NCBI RefSeq assembly: GCF_029011175.1
Contig: NZ_CP118946.1
Span: 868,001-932,000, forward strand
Source: Winkia neuii
Lineage (GTDB): Bacteria; Actinomycetota; Actinomycetes; Actinomycetales; Actinomycetaceae
Length of the DNA: 64,000 bases
Direction: 5' to 3'
Both the position numbers and the translations under genes were made by a program. Of the stretch, positions 45,221 through 55,324 are shown in pieces. A model generated the notes under the pieces. That model saw only the letters and a list, made by a program, of their open reading frames with translations, had not been told where the DNA came from and ran no database searches. Each line of letters opens with the position of its first letter. Position 1 is the stretch's first letter.

Positions 45221-45774
45221 TTAAGGAAGTTCTTAGCGATTGCGAAAATCGAATGAAAAAGGCGTTGGCCTTTACCCGCGAAGAGTTCTCTAACATTCGC
45301 ACGGGGCGCGCCAACACTTCGATGTTCGATTCTATTCAGGTTGATTACTATGGGGCGCCTACTCCTTTGCAGCAGCTTGCCTCGTTCAACATTCCTGAAG
45401 CTCGCACCGTCATTGTTAACCCATTTGACAAGGGCGCCATGGATGCCATTATCAAGGCAATTCGTGAGTCCGACCTTGGCGTTAACCCCACTGATGACGG
45501 CAAGATTATCCGTGTTACCCTGCCTGCCCTCACCGAGGAGCGTCGCAAGGAATACGTGAAGCTTGCTAAGACTAAGGCCGAAGAGGGCCGCATCGCGGTG
45601 CGCGGTATTCGTCGCAAGGGCATGGATCAACTCGACGAGATCAAGAAAGATGGCGACGCAGGCGAGGACGACGTTGAGCGTGCTCAAAAGGATCTCGAAG
45701 GCCTAACCAAGACCTATGTCGAGAAGGTCGACAAAGTCATGGAAGCGAAAGAAGAAGAACTGCTGACTATCTAG
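45217..45774 (+). CDS. frr: Ribosome recycling factor
   Basis: This 185-residue protein splits post-termination ribosomes with EF-G. The typical helical bundle motifs [16 protein letters not shown] and [15 protein letters not shown] are present. The GTG start overlaps pyrH. Confidence 0.96.
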   Translation: MIKEVLSDCENRMKKALAFTREEFSNIRTGRANTSMFDSIQVDYYGAPTPLQQLASFNIPEARTVIVNPFDKGAMDAIIKAIRESDLGVNPTDDGKIIRVTLPALTEERRKEYVKLAKTKAEEGRIAVRGIRRKGMDQLDEIKKDGDAGEDDVERAQKDLEGLTKTYVEKVDKVMEAKEEELLTI

Positions 45775-45789
45775 TCTCAGGTAGGGAAA

Positions 45790-46662
45790 GTGCGTCAACG
45801 AGCGAAGAACATTCTGCGGCCTAAAGCTACCCAAGAGCGGGCAAAAGCTGCCCCTACTGGAAAGGCCGGAAGGAATTTGCCTGCGGCGATTGGTGTGGGC
45901 GCTGCGCTCATTGGCGCACTTTTGCTTTCTTTGCTGCACCCGTTCCCACTTGCCGTGCTTATCATCCTCGCTGGCGCTTTAGGGCTTTACGAATTAGCTG
46001 GGGCATTTGCGCGATCAGATAGCGAGGTAATGTTGCCGCCCCTATGGGTCGGCATGGTGGGCATGGTCGTGTGCGCGTACTTTATTGGCCCTGAAGGGAT
46101 GATGGGTGCCTATTTCGCTACTTTGTTGGCGCTGGTCTTGTGGCGCTCTGTTGAGTCACTTGATCAGTCAGCGATGCGGGACATCTTAGTCTCTGTCTTC
46201 GCTGCAACTTATGTTCCATTCCTTGGAAGTTTTCTTGTTCTAATAGGGTCTTCGCCGCAAGGTACGTGGCCCGTTGCGTTAGCTGTGCTGTTGCCGGTGT
46301 GCTCCGATACGGGCGGATATGCGGCAGGAGTTAAGTGGGGGAAGACCCCAATGGCACCAAAGATCTCGCCGAAGAAGTCCTGGGAGGGATTCGCAGGATC
46401 GGTGGTAGCTGCGGTAGTGGCGGGAACCGTCGGCATGTGGTTGTTGGGTGCATCACCGCTCTGGGGAATCTTGCTCGGCGTTGCAGCTGCCACATTTGGC
46501 TCACTTGGCGATCTGGGTGAATCTCTGCTAAAACGGGACCTCGGTCTAAAAGACATGGGATGGCTCCTGCCCGGACACGGAGGTGTTATGGACAGGTTGG
46601 ATTCCATTCTTTTGGCGACTCCAGTTTGCTATTTTATCTTCCGCGTTGCGTTTGGTTGGTGA
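45790..46662 (+). CDS. cdsA: Phosphatidate cytidylyltransferase
   Basis: This membrane enzyme makes CDP-diacylglycerol for phospholipids. The 290 residues have a basic N-terminal tail, about seven helices, SDTGGYAAGVKWGKTPMAPKISPKKSWEG and the C-terminal signature KDMGWLLPGHGGVMDRLDSI. The GTG start has TAGGGAAA upstream. Only one base separates its stop from the rlmN ATG. Confidence 0.95.
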   Translation: MRQRAKNILRPKATQERAKAAPTGKAGRNLPAAIGVGAALIGALLLSLLHPFPLAVLIILAGALGLYELAGAFARSDSEVMLPPLWVGMVGMVVCAYFIGPEGMMGAYFATLLALVLWRSVESLDQSAMRDILVSVFAATYVPFLGSFLVLIGSSPQGTWPVALAVLLPVCSDTGGYAAGVKWGKTPMAPKISPKKSWEGFAGSVVAAVVAGTVGMWLLGASPLWGILLGVAAATFGSLGDLGESLLKRDLGLKDMGWLLPGHGGVMDRLDSILLATPVCYFIFRVAFGW

Positions 46663-46663
46663 C

Positions 46664-47847
46664 ATGAACATACAGGTTAGGCCTACGGATCAGGCGCCGG
46701 AGGGGGCTACCCACCCGGATGCTCGCCCAGTTCTCTCTTTAAAGCCAAGCGCCGCGGTAAGGCACCAACCCACCTAGCTGATTTCGATCTGGCTGGTAGG
46801 AAGGCTGCTCTGAAGGAAGCAGGACTGCCTGCCTTTCGTGCCGACCAGCTGTCTAGGCATTTTTTCACTCACTTGACTACCAATCCGGCAGATATGTCAG
46901 ATTTGCCCGCCGGGCAGCGGAGCCAGATCTGTGAGCTCCTGCTTCCGCGCCTTATCCAAGAGGCAGCTGCAATTAGGGCAGACGATGGTCGCACAGTGAA
47001 ACATCTTTGGGAACTTTTTGATGGAGCCCGTGTTGAGTCTGTCCTGATGCGGTATCCGAGCAGGACAACGCTTTGTGTGTCTTCCCAAGCCGGTTGCGGC
47101 ATGGCTTGCCCATTTTGCGCCACCGGTCAGATGGGGCTTACTAGGAATTTATCCACTGGCGAGATAATAGATCAGGTTCGCAGGGCTAGTCAGGCCGCAC
47201 GTGATGGTGATCTTGCTGGGGGGCCAACTAGACTCACCAACGTTGTCTTCATGGGGATGGGAGAACCGTTGGCGAATTACAAGACGGTCGTGGGAGCGCT
47301 ACACCGTCTTATCGATCCAGCACCGGAAGGGTTCGGGCTTTCTGCTCGCAACATTACTGTTTCTACCGTGGGGTTGGTCCCTGCGATTAAGAAGCTATCT
47401 AAAGAGGGCCTACCGGTAACACTGGCAGTTTCTTTACACGCTCCCGATGATGACTTGCGCGATGATCTTATTCCTATTAATTCCCGATGGAAAGTAGGTG
47501 AGTTGCTGGATGCGGCGCACCAATATTTCGAGGTAACTGGTAGACGCGTATCCATCGAATATGCGCTTATCAAGAACATGAATGATCATGCCTGGAGAGC
47601 GCAGTTACTCGCTGATGAACTGAATTCTCGCGGTAGCGGTTGGGCTCACGTTAACCCAATCCCATTGAATCCGACCCCCGGTTCTATCTGGACGGCCTCG
47701 ACAAAGGCTGCCCAGCAAAAATTTGTAGATACTCTTAGAAGGAACGGTGTGGCCACAACTATTCGTGACACGCGCGGATCCGATATTGATGGGGCTTGCG
47801 GTCAGCTGGCCACAGCAGTGGAAAAGAAAATGAAGGAGCAGCAATGA
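46664..47847 (+). CDS. rlmN: 23S rRNA/tRNA (adenine-C2)-methyltransferase RlmN, reading frame interrupted (-1 shift needed)
   Basis: The radical SAM core is intact, with [22 protein letters not shown] and VSLHAP. The conserved N-terminus ([18 protein letters not shown]...[11 protein letters not shown]) is in the same frame as the core. I read every codon of that frame from the stop at 46678-46680 to TTG 46873 and found no ATG, GTG or TTG. ATG 46664, right after cdsA, opens the other frame with an RPVLSLK segment typical of actinobacterial RlmN and stops at 46775-46777. The two frames meet at T-TTA-AAG (46738-46744), a canonical -1 slippery heptamer. Slippage gives 394 residues. A lost T in the run (mutation or assembly error) is the alternative. 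Confidence 0.85.
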
Positions 47848-48395
47848 GCGAGGTCTTTCCGAAAGCTAGATGGCCTAAGAAGGGCTACACCCAAAATGAG
47901 GTAGACAGCTTTTTTGAAAGAGCTCGGGCTGCCTACGAGGGCGGTATGCCGGCCGAGCAATTTAGTTCTCCCGAGGTTAGAGCAGTCCGGTTTTCTATGG
48001 TTCGTGGCGGATATGCTACCGAGGTCGTAGATGGGGCTCTGGATAGACTTGAAGCCGCCTTCGTGAAACGCGACCGAGCCGACCACGTGGCAGTAAACGG
48101 GCAACAAGCCTGGTTGGATCGGGTAGCTTCGAGGGCTACCACGCTTTACCCGCGCTTGCTGCGTCCGGCGGGGGAGCGCTTTGACCATCCTGCTTCTGGA
48201 AAGGGCTATGATGCCGAGCAGGTCGATCAGTTCCTAGATCGAATCGCTTCATTTTTTGACGATGGGGAAGTACTTACCGCCGATCAGATCAGGGGCGTCA
48301 CCTTCAAGCATGCTCGCGGTACTAAAGCGTATGAAGAGGGCGTAGTAGACGCCTATCTGAATCGGGCTATTGAGATATTGCTGTCGGTAGAATGA
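47844..48395 (+). CDS. Double DivIVA-domain protein without coiled coil
   Basis: The 183 residues consist of two related units. Unit 1 runs [21 protein letters not shown]...[26 protein letters not shown], and unit 2 [22 protein letters not shown]...[27 protein letters not shown]. Each resembles the membrane-binding N-terminal DivIVA/Wag31 domain, but the long coiled coil is missing. ATG 47844 follows GAAGGAG and lies 4 nt inside rlmN. The role is unknown; polar or membrane localization is an inference. It overlaps dxr by 4 nt. Confidence 0.8.
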   Translation: MSEVFPKARWPKKGYTQNEVDSFFERARAAYEGGMPAEQFSSPEVRAVRFSMVRGGYATEVVDGALDRLEAAFVKRDRADHVAVNGQQAWLDRVASRATTLYPRLLRPAGERFDHPASGKGYDAEQVDQFLDRIASFFDDGEVLTADQIRGVTFKHARGTKAYEEGVVDAYLNRAIEILLSVE

Positions 48396-49561
48396 AACAG
48401 ATATCAATACTAGGCTCTACGGGCTCCATCGGTACGCAGGCTTTGGAGGTCATTAGGACCCATCCTGGTGAATTCGAAGTCATAGCGTTAGCCTGTGGCG
48501 GTTCTAATGTAGAGCTGTTGCGTAGGCAGATTGACGAGTTCAAACCTGCGTTTGTTGCAGTAGCTAACCCACTTGCGAAGGAAAAGCTGTCCGACATCTC
48601 GAATGTTGATTTCGGCGCTGAAGCAGTAGTTCGTGCGGCTAAGGCTGTTCCTAATGGAACGGTACTAAATGGGATAAATGGTGCCGTGGGATTGGAATCT
48701 ACACTCGCTGCTCTGCAAAGTGGTGCGACGCTCGCACTGGCTAACAAAGAGTCGCTTGTGGTTGGCGGTTCGCTTGTGCGAGCGGCTATGGTGCGGCCGG
48801 GCCAGATTGTTCCGGTGGATTCTGAGCACTCCGCTATTGCCCAATCGCTGTCGGGTGGAGTCCATAACCGTGGTCTTACTAGCCAGAATCAGGATGGCCA
48901 TTCAGAGGTTGACAAGCTCGTTCTTACCGCCTCCGGGGGTCCTTTTAGGGGGAAGAGCCGGGCTGAACTTTCGGCAGTAACCCCGCAGCAAGCGTTGAAC
49001 CACCCTACGTGGGCAATGGGGCCGGTGGTAACTATTAATTCATCTACCCTGGTGAATAAGGCCCTCGAACTGATTGAGGCATATCTTCTTTTCGATATCG
49101 CGCCCGAGAATATTATTCCTGTAGTACACCCCCAGTCCATTGTGCATTCCATGGTCACCTTCAAAGACGGTGCGACATTGCTGCAAGCATCCCCTCCATC
49201 TATGAAGATTCCAATTGCCCTTGGCCTCACCTGGCCAAAGAGACTGGTAGAAGTGGCACCGGCGTTGCAGTGGGATAAAGCTAGTGCTTGGACCTTCGAG
49301 CCGATCGATAGTCAAACCTTCCCTGCTATAGATATTGCTCGGCAGGCTGTCGCAGCTTCCGCTGCCCACCCCGCGGTGTTTAACGCCGCGAATGAGGTAT
49401 TGGTAGATGCTTTCTTGGCAGGACAGGTGCCCTACCTGGCGATAGTTGACACGGTGCAAAAGGTTGTAGCGGAATTTTCAGGAGTTGACGAGCCTGATCT
49501 AGCTCAGCTTCATGAAGCTGAAAATTGGGCGCGAACTAGAGCGAAACAACTACTGAACTGA
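48392..49561 (+). CDS. dxr: 1-deoxy-D-xylulose 5-phosphate reductoisomerase
   Basis: This NADPH- and metal-dependent enzyme makes MEP in isoprenoid synthesis. The 389 residues carry LGSTGSIGTQALEVI, LANKESLVVGG, VPVDSEHSAIAQ and TASGGPFRG. The ATG overlaps the previous stop. It forms a block with the M50 protease and ispG, a common actinobacterial order. Confidence 0.96.
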   Translation: MKQISILGSTGSIGTQALEVIRTHPGEFEVIALACGGSNVELLRRQIDEFKPAFVAVANPLAKEKLSDISNVDFGAEAVVRAAKAVPNGTVLNGINGAVGLESTLAALQSGATLALANKESLVVGGSLVRAAMVRPGQIVPVDSEHSAIAQSLSGGVHNRGLTSQNQDGHSEVDKLVLTASGGPFRGKSRAELSAVTPQQALNHPTWAMGPVVTINSSTLVNKALELIEAYLLFDIAPENIIPVVHPQSIVHSMVTFKDGATLLQASPPSMKIPIALGLTWPKRLVEVAPALQWDKASAWTFEPIDSQTFPAIDIARQAVAASAAHPAVFNAANEVLVDAFLAGQVPYLAIVDTVQKVVAEFSGVDEPDLAQLHEAENWARTRAKQLLN

Positions 49562-49562
49562 T

Positions 49563-50825
49563 ATGTCTTTCTTGCTTGGCGTTCTTGTCGTAGTAATCGG
49601 GCTCATCGTCTCGGTTGCTCTACACGAGTGCGGACATATGCTGCCCGCAAAGAAATTTGGTGCGGCCGTCCCTAAATACATGGTCGGGTTTGGGCCCACC
49701 CTCTGGGCTAAACGAGTTGGTGGAACTGTCTACGGCATAAAGGCTATTTTGCTGGGCGGTTATGTGCGTATTGGAGGAATGTTCCCACCCGCTAGAGCCG
49801 ATGAGGTAATTGGCTCCATTGACGGTGAACCCATTAGGGCTGCTGACTACGAACTGATGGATAGAAGCCGGCAGCAGGACGTACGCCTCACACTGGCCCA
49901 GGAGGCCCGTGAGGCTTCTGCCGCTGACCTGCTAGATCAGCATGGCCGCAAAGCCTTTTGGCAGTTGTCCGCCTCGAAAAAAATCGTGGTCATGTTTTCA
50001 GGCCCCCTGGTGAATCTATTGCTCGCCGTTGGCTGTGCGGTGGTTACATTGGCAGGCATAGGGGTTGCAGTGCCTGAAACTTCGCTGGCAAGTGTTGATA
50101 GCTGTAGTGATGCGTCCTGTCACCAAGCGGCTTTCAAAGGGGGCTTGAGATCAGGGGACAAGATAACCTCCATAGGCGGAGTCCCGACGAATTCATGGCA
50201 AGATATTACGCGGCAAATTAAGGCGCACAGTAGCCAGCTAACCCCGTTTGAAGTTATCCGAGACGGTCATACTAGAACTGTTAGAGTGACTATACCTAGT
50301 GATGGACCTATTGGCATTACCGCTGCGACAAGCAGGAAACGTCTGAGTGCCTCACAGGTAGCCCAGAGTGTGTGGCAACAGTTCACAGGAACCTTAGCGG
50401 TAATCGGGAAACTGCCAGTTCAGGTATTTGAAGTTAGCAAGTCAGTCTTTACTGGAGCTCCGCGCGATCCGAATGGCGTCGTTTCTGTGGTCGGCGTAGG
50501 ACACATTGCCGGAGACGTAGCTTCCACGGCAAAAGTTACGTTAACGGACCGCATCGCTATGCTTATTTCCCTGTGGGGCGGAGTGAATATGGCTTTGTTC
50601 GCTTTCAACCTAATTCCACTACTTCCTCTTGATGGCGGGCACATTGCAGGAGCGCTGTGGGAAGGTGTGCGTAATTTTTTGGCACGTATGCGGGGGCAGA
50701 AAAAGCCGCAACCTGTTGATACTGCGCGCCTAATGCCACTTACGTACGGGGTATTTGGAGTTTTTCTTTTGCTTACCGTGCTTCTTGTTGTTGCAGATTT
50801 TGTGGTCCCGATTCAGCTTTCGTGA
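49563..50825 (+). CDS. M50 site-2 protease (RseP/RipA type) with PDZ domain
   Basis: This intramembrane metalloprotease has H21-E22-CG-H25 in the first helix and the second metal motif PLLPLDGGHIAGA near 355-365. The PDZ domain (about 170-255) includes AFKGGLRSGDKITSIGG. Such enzymes cut anti-sigma factors or other membrane proteins. It starts 1 nt after dxr. The 420-residue length is normal. Confidence 0.93.
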   Translation: MSFLLGVLVVVIGLIVSVALHECGHMLPAKKFGAAVPKYMVGFGPTLWAKRVGGTVYGIKAILLGGYVRIGGMFPPARADEVIGSIDGEPIRAADYELMDRSRQQDVRLTLAQEAREASAADLLDQHGRKAFWQLSASKKIVVMFSGPLVNLLLAVGCAVVTLAGIGVAVPETSLASVDSCSDASCHQAAFKGGLRSGDKITSIGGVPTNSWQDITRQIKAHSSQLTPFEVIRDGHTRTVRVTIPSDGPIGITAATSRKRLSASQVAQSVWQQFTGTLAVIGKLPVQVFEVSKSVFTGAPRDPNGVVSVVGVGHIAGDVASTAKVTLTDRIAMLISLWGGVNMALFAFNLIPLLPLDGGHIAGALWEGVRNFLARMRGQKKPQPVDTARLMPLTYGVFGVFLLLTVLLVVADFVVPIQLS

Positions 50826-50876
50826 TATGGCTCGCGGCGAAGCCGGGCGACAATTGAGCCTCAGTTGGGCATACTT

Positions 50877-52028
50877 ATGTCTGTGAGTGAAGCTGTATCT
50901 TTAGGAATGCCAGAAGTTCGGAACGTTTTCCCCCGGAAGAAGACCCGTAAGGTCCGACTAGGTAATTTGTGGGTTGGTGGCGACGCTCCGGTCACGGTGC
51001 AGTCGATGTGCACTACTAAGACCACCGACATTGGCGGTACCTTGCAGCAAATCGCAGAGTTGACTGCTGCAGGATGCGATATTGTGCGAGTTGCCTGCCC
51101 GTCTGCGGATGACGCCGAAGCGCTTCCAATTATTGCGAAGAAGTCAAACATTCCGGTTATTGCCGATATCCATTTCCAGCCCAGGTACGTCTTTGCTGCT
51201 ATCGAGGGCGGCTGTGCAGGGGTGCGTGTGAACCCGGGAAATATCCGCAAGTTTGACGATCAGATTGAAGATATTGTCAAGGCGGCTAGGGACCACGGGA
51301 CGTCTCTGCGTATCGGAGTCAATGCAGGTTCTTTGCACCCGAAACTTTACAAGAAGTATGGAGGGGCTACTCCGGAAGCAATGGTGGAGTCCGCCGTCTG
51401 GGAAGCGTCGCTTTTTGAGCAGTATGATTTCCACGATTTTGCTATTTCTGTGAAGCACCACGATCCGGTCACAATGATTAAGACTTATGAGCTGCTGTCT
51501 TCGAAGGGGGACTGGCCGCTACATCTTGGAGTGACTGAAGCGGGTCCTGCTCTGCAGGGGACGGTTAAGTCCGCTACCGCTTTTGGTGCACTATTGCGCC
51601 AGGGCATTGGCGATACGATTCGCGTCTCCCTGTCTGCTCCTCCCGTTGAAGAGGTAAAGGTAGGGGTTGAAATCCTACAGTCTCTGGGTCTTCGTGACCG
51701 TACGCTCGAGATTGTCTCGTGTCCGTCGTGTGGGCGTGCCCAGGTGGATGTCTACACTTTGGCGAATGCCGTTACAGAGGGATTGAAAGATTTGAAGGTT
51801 CCGCTCCGAGTAGCGGTTATGGGATGTGTCGTCAACGGCCCGGGTGAAGCTCGTGAGGCTGATCTTGGCGTGGCTTCCGGCAATCAAAAGGGCAAGATCT
51901 TTATTAAGGGAAAGGTCGTCGAGACAGTCCCCGAGACCGATATTGTGCCTACACTGATCCGGTATGCCAACAAGCTTGCCGAAGACATGCCCGAGGGCGA
52001 AGGCGAAGGGGTTCAAGTCCTGGTATAG
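50877..52028 (+). CDS. ispG: 4-hydroxy-3-methylbut-2-enyl diphosphate synthase (flavodoxin)
   Basis: The sequence matches actinobacterial IspG throughout: [48 protein letters not shown]. The Fe-S motifs [11 protein letters not shown] and [11 protein letters not shown] supply three cluster Cys. It is the penultimate enzyme of the MEP pathway. ATG 50877 gives the homologous N-terminus; TTG 50865 is in frame and possible. No clear ribosome binding site precedes either. Confidence 0.95.
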   Translation: MSVSEAVSLGMPEVRNVFPRKKTRKVRLGNLWVGGDAPVTVQSMCTTKTTDIGGTLQQIAELTAAGCDIVRVACPSADDAEALPIIAKKSNIPVIADIHFQPRYVFAAIEGGCAGVRVNPGNIRKFDDQIEDIVKAARDHGTSLRIGVNAGSLHPKLYKKYGGATPEAMVESAVWEASLFEQYDFHDFAISVKHHDPVTMIKTYELLSSKGDWPLHLGVTEAGPALQGTVKSATAFGALLRQGIGDTIRVSLSAPPVEEVKVGVEILQSLGLRDRTLEIVSCPSCGRAQVDVYTLANAVTEGLKDLKVPLRVAVMGCVVNGPGEAREADLGVASGNQKGKIFIKGKVVETVPETDIVPTLIRYANKLAEDMPEGEGEGVQVLV

Positions 52029-52059
52029 GACGAAGTAGCTATATCTGGGCCACGTCTAC

Positions 52060-52065
52060 TAAAGT
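52060..52065 (+). promoter_or_regulatory. -10 element of a probable leaderless promoter for proS
   Basis: TAAAGT is followed by 7 nt and the GTG start at 52073. There is no Shine-Dalgarno sequence. The -35 is not clear. Confidence 0.5.
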
Positions 52066-52072
52066 TGTAGGC

Positions 52073-53866
52073 GTGTTAGCTCAGATGTCATCGTATTTCG
52101 TACGAACCTTACGTGAAGACCCGGCCGACGCCGAGGTCGCAAGCCATAAGCTGTTAGTCCGCGCGGGCTATATCCGCAGGGTAGCCCCGGGGGTTTATAC
52201 GTGGCTTCCTTTGGGGATTCGTGTGCTTCGTAAGCTAGAAGCGATTGTGCGCGAAGAGATGGAACGGGCGGGTGCCCAGGAAGTCTTGTTCCCTGCCCTG
52301 CTGCCGAAAGAGCCTTATGAGGCTACCGGCAGGTGGGAAGAATATGGCCCGAACCTGTTTAGGCTGAATGATCGCAAGGGCGCGGACATGCTGCTTGCTC
52401 CGACTCACGAGGAAATGTTCACCTTGATGGTGAAGGACATGTACTCCTCCTACAAGGACTTGCCGGCTACTCTGTACCAGATCCAGACGAAATATCGTGA
52501 CGAAGCTCGTCCTCGTGCTGGTCTGATTCGCGGCCGAGAATTTGTCATGAAGGACGCGTACAGCTTTGACATTGATGATGAGGGGCTAGAGAAGTCTTAC
52601 GAGTCTATGCGTAAGGCGTATCAGCGGATTTTTGAACGCGTGAATCTGCCGTATGTAATTTGTTCGGCCATGTCGGGCCCTATGGGAGGCTCTCGTAGCG
52701 AGGAATTCTTGTTCCCCTGCGAAATTGGCGAGGATACGTTTGTGCGTTCTGCAGGTGGTTTTGCCGCCAATGTTGAGGCGGTCACGACCCCTCGGCCGGA
52801 GCCAATTACTGAACAGTCTCCTGCTGCACACTTGGAGGAAACTCCGGGTGCCGGCACCATCGCAGCATTAGTCGATTATTCTAATGCTCATTACCGTCGC
52901 GATGACCGCGACTGGGATGCGGCGGATACACTGAAATCCGTGGCGCTAACGGCAGTGCATCCCGACGGTCACCGCGAAGTCATTGTGATCGGTATACCTG
53001 GTGACCGAGAGGTGGACATTCGTCGCGTTGAGGCTGCTCTATCGCCTGCGGAAATTGAGTTCGCTAACGAGCAGGATCTGGCTGCTTTCCCGGGGTTAGT
53101 TCCCGGCTATATCGGGCCATCGGTGTGCGGCCCTAACGCGCCGAAGGATGCCGAGGGCAATTCCACTGGTCCGAAATACTTGTTGGATCCGCATGTCGCG
53201 GAAGGCTCCGCGTGGATTACTGGTGGTAATAAGGCCGGCTATCACTATTACGACTTTGTATATGGTCGTGATTTCGTTGCAGACGGCTTTATTGAGGCAT
53301 CTGAGGTCAGAGAGGGCGACCAGGCACCGGATGGATCTGGCCCACTGGAGTTGGCCCGTGGTATCGAAATTGGACATATTTTCCAGCTAGGGCGCAAGTA
53401 CGCCAAGGCACTGGACCTGAAAGTTCTGGATCAGAACGGTAAGGCTCAGGTCGTGACCATGGGCTCTTACGGGATCGGTGTTTCTCGTGTGCTGGCAGCT
53501 CTGGCAGAAGTTGGACATGACGATGCTGGGTTGATCTGGCATCCCGCGATTGCACCATTTGATGTGCACGTATTGGCTACTGGCAAACACGCAGGAGTAT
53601 TTGAAGCCGCTGCAAACTTGGCCGAAGGATTGCATGGTTGCGGTCTAGACGTCATTTATGACGACCGGCAGAAGGTCTCGGCGGGCGTCAAGTTCAAGGA
53701 TTCGGAACTGATCGGCGTGCCGTATTCGATTGTCGTCGGACGAGACTTCGAAAAAGAAGGCGTAGTGGAACTGCGCAATAGAGCAACTGGTGAGCGTACC
53801 CAGCTGCCTTATGAAGACGCCGTGGACAAAATCGCCTACACGATTATTTCCGCTAAGGAGGACTAG
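52073..53866 (+). CDS. proS: Proline-tRNA ligase
   Basis: This class II synthetase of 597 residues charges tRNA-Pro. It begins [40 protein letters not shown], with the bacterial-type insertion editing (INS) domain between motifs 2 and 3 (about 220-400). Motif 2 is [27 protein letters not shown] and motif 3 includes [16 protein letters not shown]. The stop overlaps def by 1 nt. Confidence 0.96.
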   Translation: MLAQMSSYFVRTLREDPADAEVASHKLLVRAGYIRRVAPGVYTWLPLGIRVLRKLEAIVREEMERAGAQEVLFPALLPKEPYEATGRWEEYGPNLFRLNDRKGADMLLAPTHEEMFTLMVKDMYSSYKDLPATLYQIQTKYRDEARPRAGLIRGREFVMKDAYSFDIDDEGLEKSYESMRKAYQRIFERVNLPYVICSAMSGPMGGSRSEEFLFPCEIGEDTFVRSAGGFAANVEAVTTPRPEPITEQSPAAHLEETPGAGTIAALVDYSNAHYRRDDRDWDAADTLKSVALTAVHPDGHREVIVIGIPGDREVDIRRVEAALSPAEIEFANEQDLAAFPGLVPGYIGPSVCGPNAPKDAEGNSTGPKYLLDPHVAEGSAWITGGNKAGYHYYDFVYGRDFVADGFIEASEVREGDQAPDGSGPLELARGIEIGHIFQLGRKYAKALDLKVLDQNGKAQVVTMGSYGIGVSRVLAALAEVGHDDAGLIWHPAIAPFDVHVLATGKHAGVFEAAANLAEGLHGCGLDVIYDDRQKVSAGVKFKDSELIGVPYSIVVGRDFEKEGVVELRNRATGERTQLPYEDAVDKIAYTIISAKED

Positions 53867-54357
53867 TGGCACTTCGAGACATTAGGGTTGTTGGTGACCC
53901 TATCTTGCGCACTGAGTGCGAGACGATTACTGATATTGATGACTCGATCAAGGAACTCGTCGAGGACCTTTTAGAGACCGTTGATATGGATGGCCGCGCT
54001 GGCCTCGCCGCTAACCAAATTGGTGTGGGCGTGCGCGCTTTCAGCTGGAATATTGATGGCGAGATCGGTTACATCTTGAATCCGAAGATTGTGGAATTGT
54101 CCGAGGACGAATATCAAGATGGCGACGAAGGCTGTTTGTCGGTGCCCGGACTCTGGTTCCCAACGGAGCGCGCCTGGTACGCCAGGGCAGAGGGTATTGA
54201 TCTTGATGGCAAGAAGGTTGTAGTCGAGGGCGAAGAACTAATGGGCCGTTGCATTCAGCACGAGTGCGACCACCTGGATGGGCATCTGTACTTGGATCGG
54301 TTGTCTAAGAAATACCGGCGGAAAGCGATGAAGGAACTTCGCGAGCAGGGGCTCTAA
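53866..54357 (+). CDS. def: Peptide deformylase
   Basis: This metalloenzyme removes the N-formyl group from new proteins. The three motifs are GLAANQIG (46-53), EGCLSVPG (near 90) and QHECDHLDG (near 132-140), which provide the Cys and two His metal ligands and the catalytic Glu. The GTG start follows AAGGAGG (53855-53861). The 163-residue length is normal. Confidence 0.96.
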   Translation: MALRDIRVVGDPILRTECETITDIDDSIKELVEDLLETVDMDGRAGLAANQIGVGVRAFSWNIDGEIGYILNPKIVELSEDEYQDGDEGCLSVPGLWFPTERAWYARAEGIDLDGKKVVVEGEELMGRCIQHECDHLDGHLYLDRLSKKYRRKAMKELREQGL

Positions 54358-54368
54358 GAAGTTTTCGG

Positions 54369-54405
54369 GCCGGCACGCTGCTAACGGCGTGCCGGCTTGT
54401 TATTT
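54369..54405 (+). terminator. Rho-independent terminator after def
   Basis: GCCGGCACGC (54369-54378) pairs perfectly with GCGTGCCGGC (54387-54396) around 8 nt, followed by TTGTTATTT. It ends the proS-def unit. Confidence 0.88.
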
Positions 54406-54500
54406 CGTATAGGTGTGGTGTTCAATAGTTTTGCACACCGCCGAATGGATCACCCTGAGGTCGTAGGGGAAGACGTCCCTCAGTATTATGGAGGTCCAAA

Positions 54501-55004
54501 ATGAATGGAACGTTCTCGCGCGGTGTACTTTTCGTGCATTCAGCCCCGCGTGCACTCTGCCCTCACGTGGAGTGGATTGTCTCCGACGTGTTGGGGACAA
54601 AAGTATCCATGGATTGGACAGAACAGCCCGCACAAGAGGGCACTTTCCGTGCTGAATTCAGCTGGGTGGGGAAGTCTGGCACCGGTGTCCAACTCGCGTC
54701 TGCTCTGCGCGGGTGGGAGCATTTGCGATACGAGGTGACTGAGGACGCTTCTGCTGGAGCAGATGGAGGTCGTTGGTCGCATACTCCGTCCCTCGGAATA
54801 TTCCATGCACAAACTGACGTCGCCGGGAATGTTGTTGTACCCGAGAACAGGATTAGAGCGGCGCTGGAAGAGGCAGGGGGAGATGCTACTTTGCTCCAGG
54901 AGAAACTTGACGTCGCATTAGGCGTAGCGTGGGACGAAGAGCTGGAGCCATTCCGGTATGCAGGATCTGGAGCCCCCGTCCGCTGGTTGCATAGGGTGGG
55001 GTAA
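54501..55004 (+). CDS. DUF3145 family protein
   Basis: The 167 residues match the actinobacterial DUF3145 family (GVLFVHSAPRALCPHVEWIVSDVLG, WEHLRYEVTEDAS, RWSHTPSLGIFHAQTD). The function is unknown. In many actinobacteria it stands at the end of the type II fatty acid synthase cluster fabD-fabH-acpP-fabF. Here no fab genes are adjacent, but an acyl-carrier-like gene follows directly. TGGAGG precedes the ATG. The stop shares one base with the next start. Confidence 0.9.
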   Translation: MNGTFSRGVLFVHSAPRALCPHVEWIVSDVLGTKVSMDWTEQPAQEGTFRAEFSWVGKSGTGVQLASALRGWEHLRYEVTEDASAGADGGRWSHTPSLGIFHAQTDVAGNVVVPENRIRAALEEAGGDATLLQEKLDVALGVAWDEELEPFRYAGSGAPVRWLHRVG

Positions 55005-55324
55005 TGGCACTAGATGCAGAGGCTTTAGCTAAACTCGCGGCACTACAGGACGAAGACTTCAGTGAATCCGGCGAGGGTGGTAGCGGGCGAACTACTTCTC
55101 ACAGTGAAGAACTGCGAACCCAAGTTCGCCAGGCGTTGGCCGGGGAAGTGGGGCATGTTGTCGAAGAGGACGACACCTTAGAATCTCTTGGTCTTACTGA
55201 CCTTCAGCTCTGGGCCGTTGTGGCGAGAGTAGAAGATGAAGGCTATGTAGCCATGGATAAAGATGTAGATAGCGCGAAGAGCGTTGCTGATCTGATCGGA
55301 GCTTTCGCCAGTAATCAAAAGTAG
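55004..55324 (+). CDS. Acyl-carrier-protein-like protein without the phosphopantetheine serine
   Basis: The 106 residues start with an Ala/Ser/Gly-rich stretch. From residue 35 the pattern resembles acyl carrier protein: LRTQVRQALAGEVG, DDTLESLGLTDLQLWAVVARVEDEG and SAKSVADLIGAF. At the place of the conserved D-S-L, the sequence is T65-D66-L67, so the modified Ser is Asp. It cannot carry the usual prosthetic group. It overlaps DUF3145 (TAATG) and is probably co-translated with it. The identification rests on pattern and context, not on a search. Confidence 0.65.
   Translation: MALDAEALAKLAALQDEDFSESGEGGSGRTTSHSEELRTQVRQALAGEVGHVVEEDDTLESLGLTDLQLWAVVARVEDEGYVAMDKDVDSAKSVADLIGAFASNQK

Noticed and set aside
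46873-47847. rlmN starting at TTG 46873
   Set aside because: This start would remove about 40 conserved N-terminal residues that are readable in the same frame just upstream, and no ribosome binding site precedes it.
50870-50875. CATACT as a -10 element for ispG
   Set aside because: Only 1 nt separates it from ATG 50877, too close for a transcription start at or before that codon.
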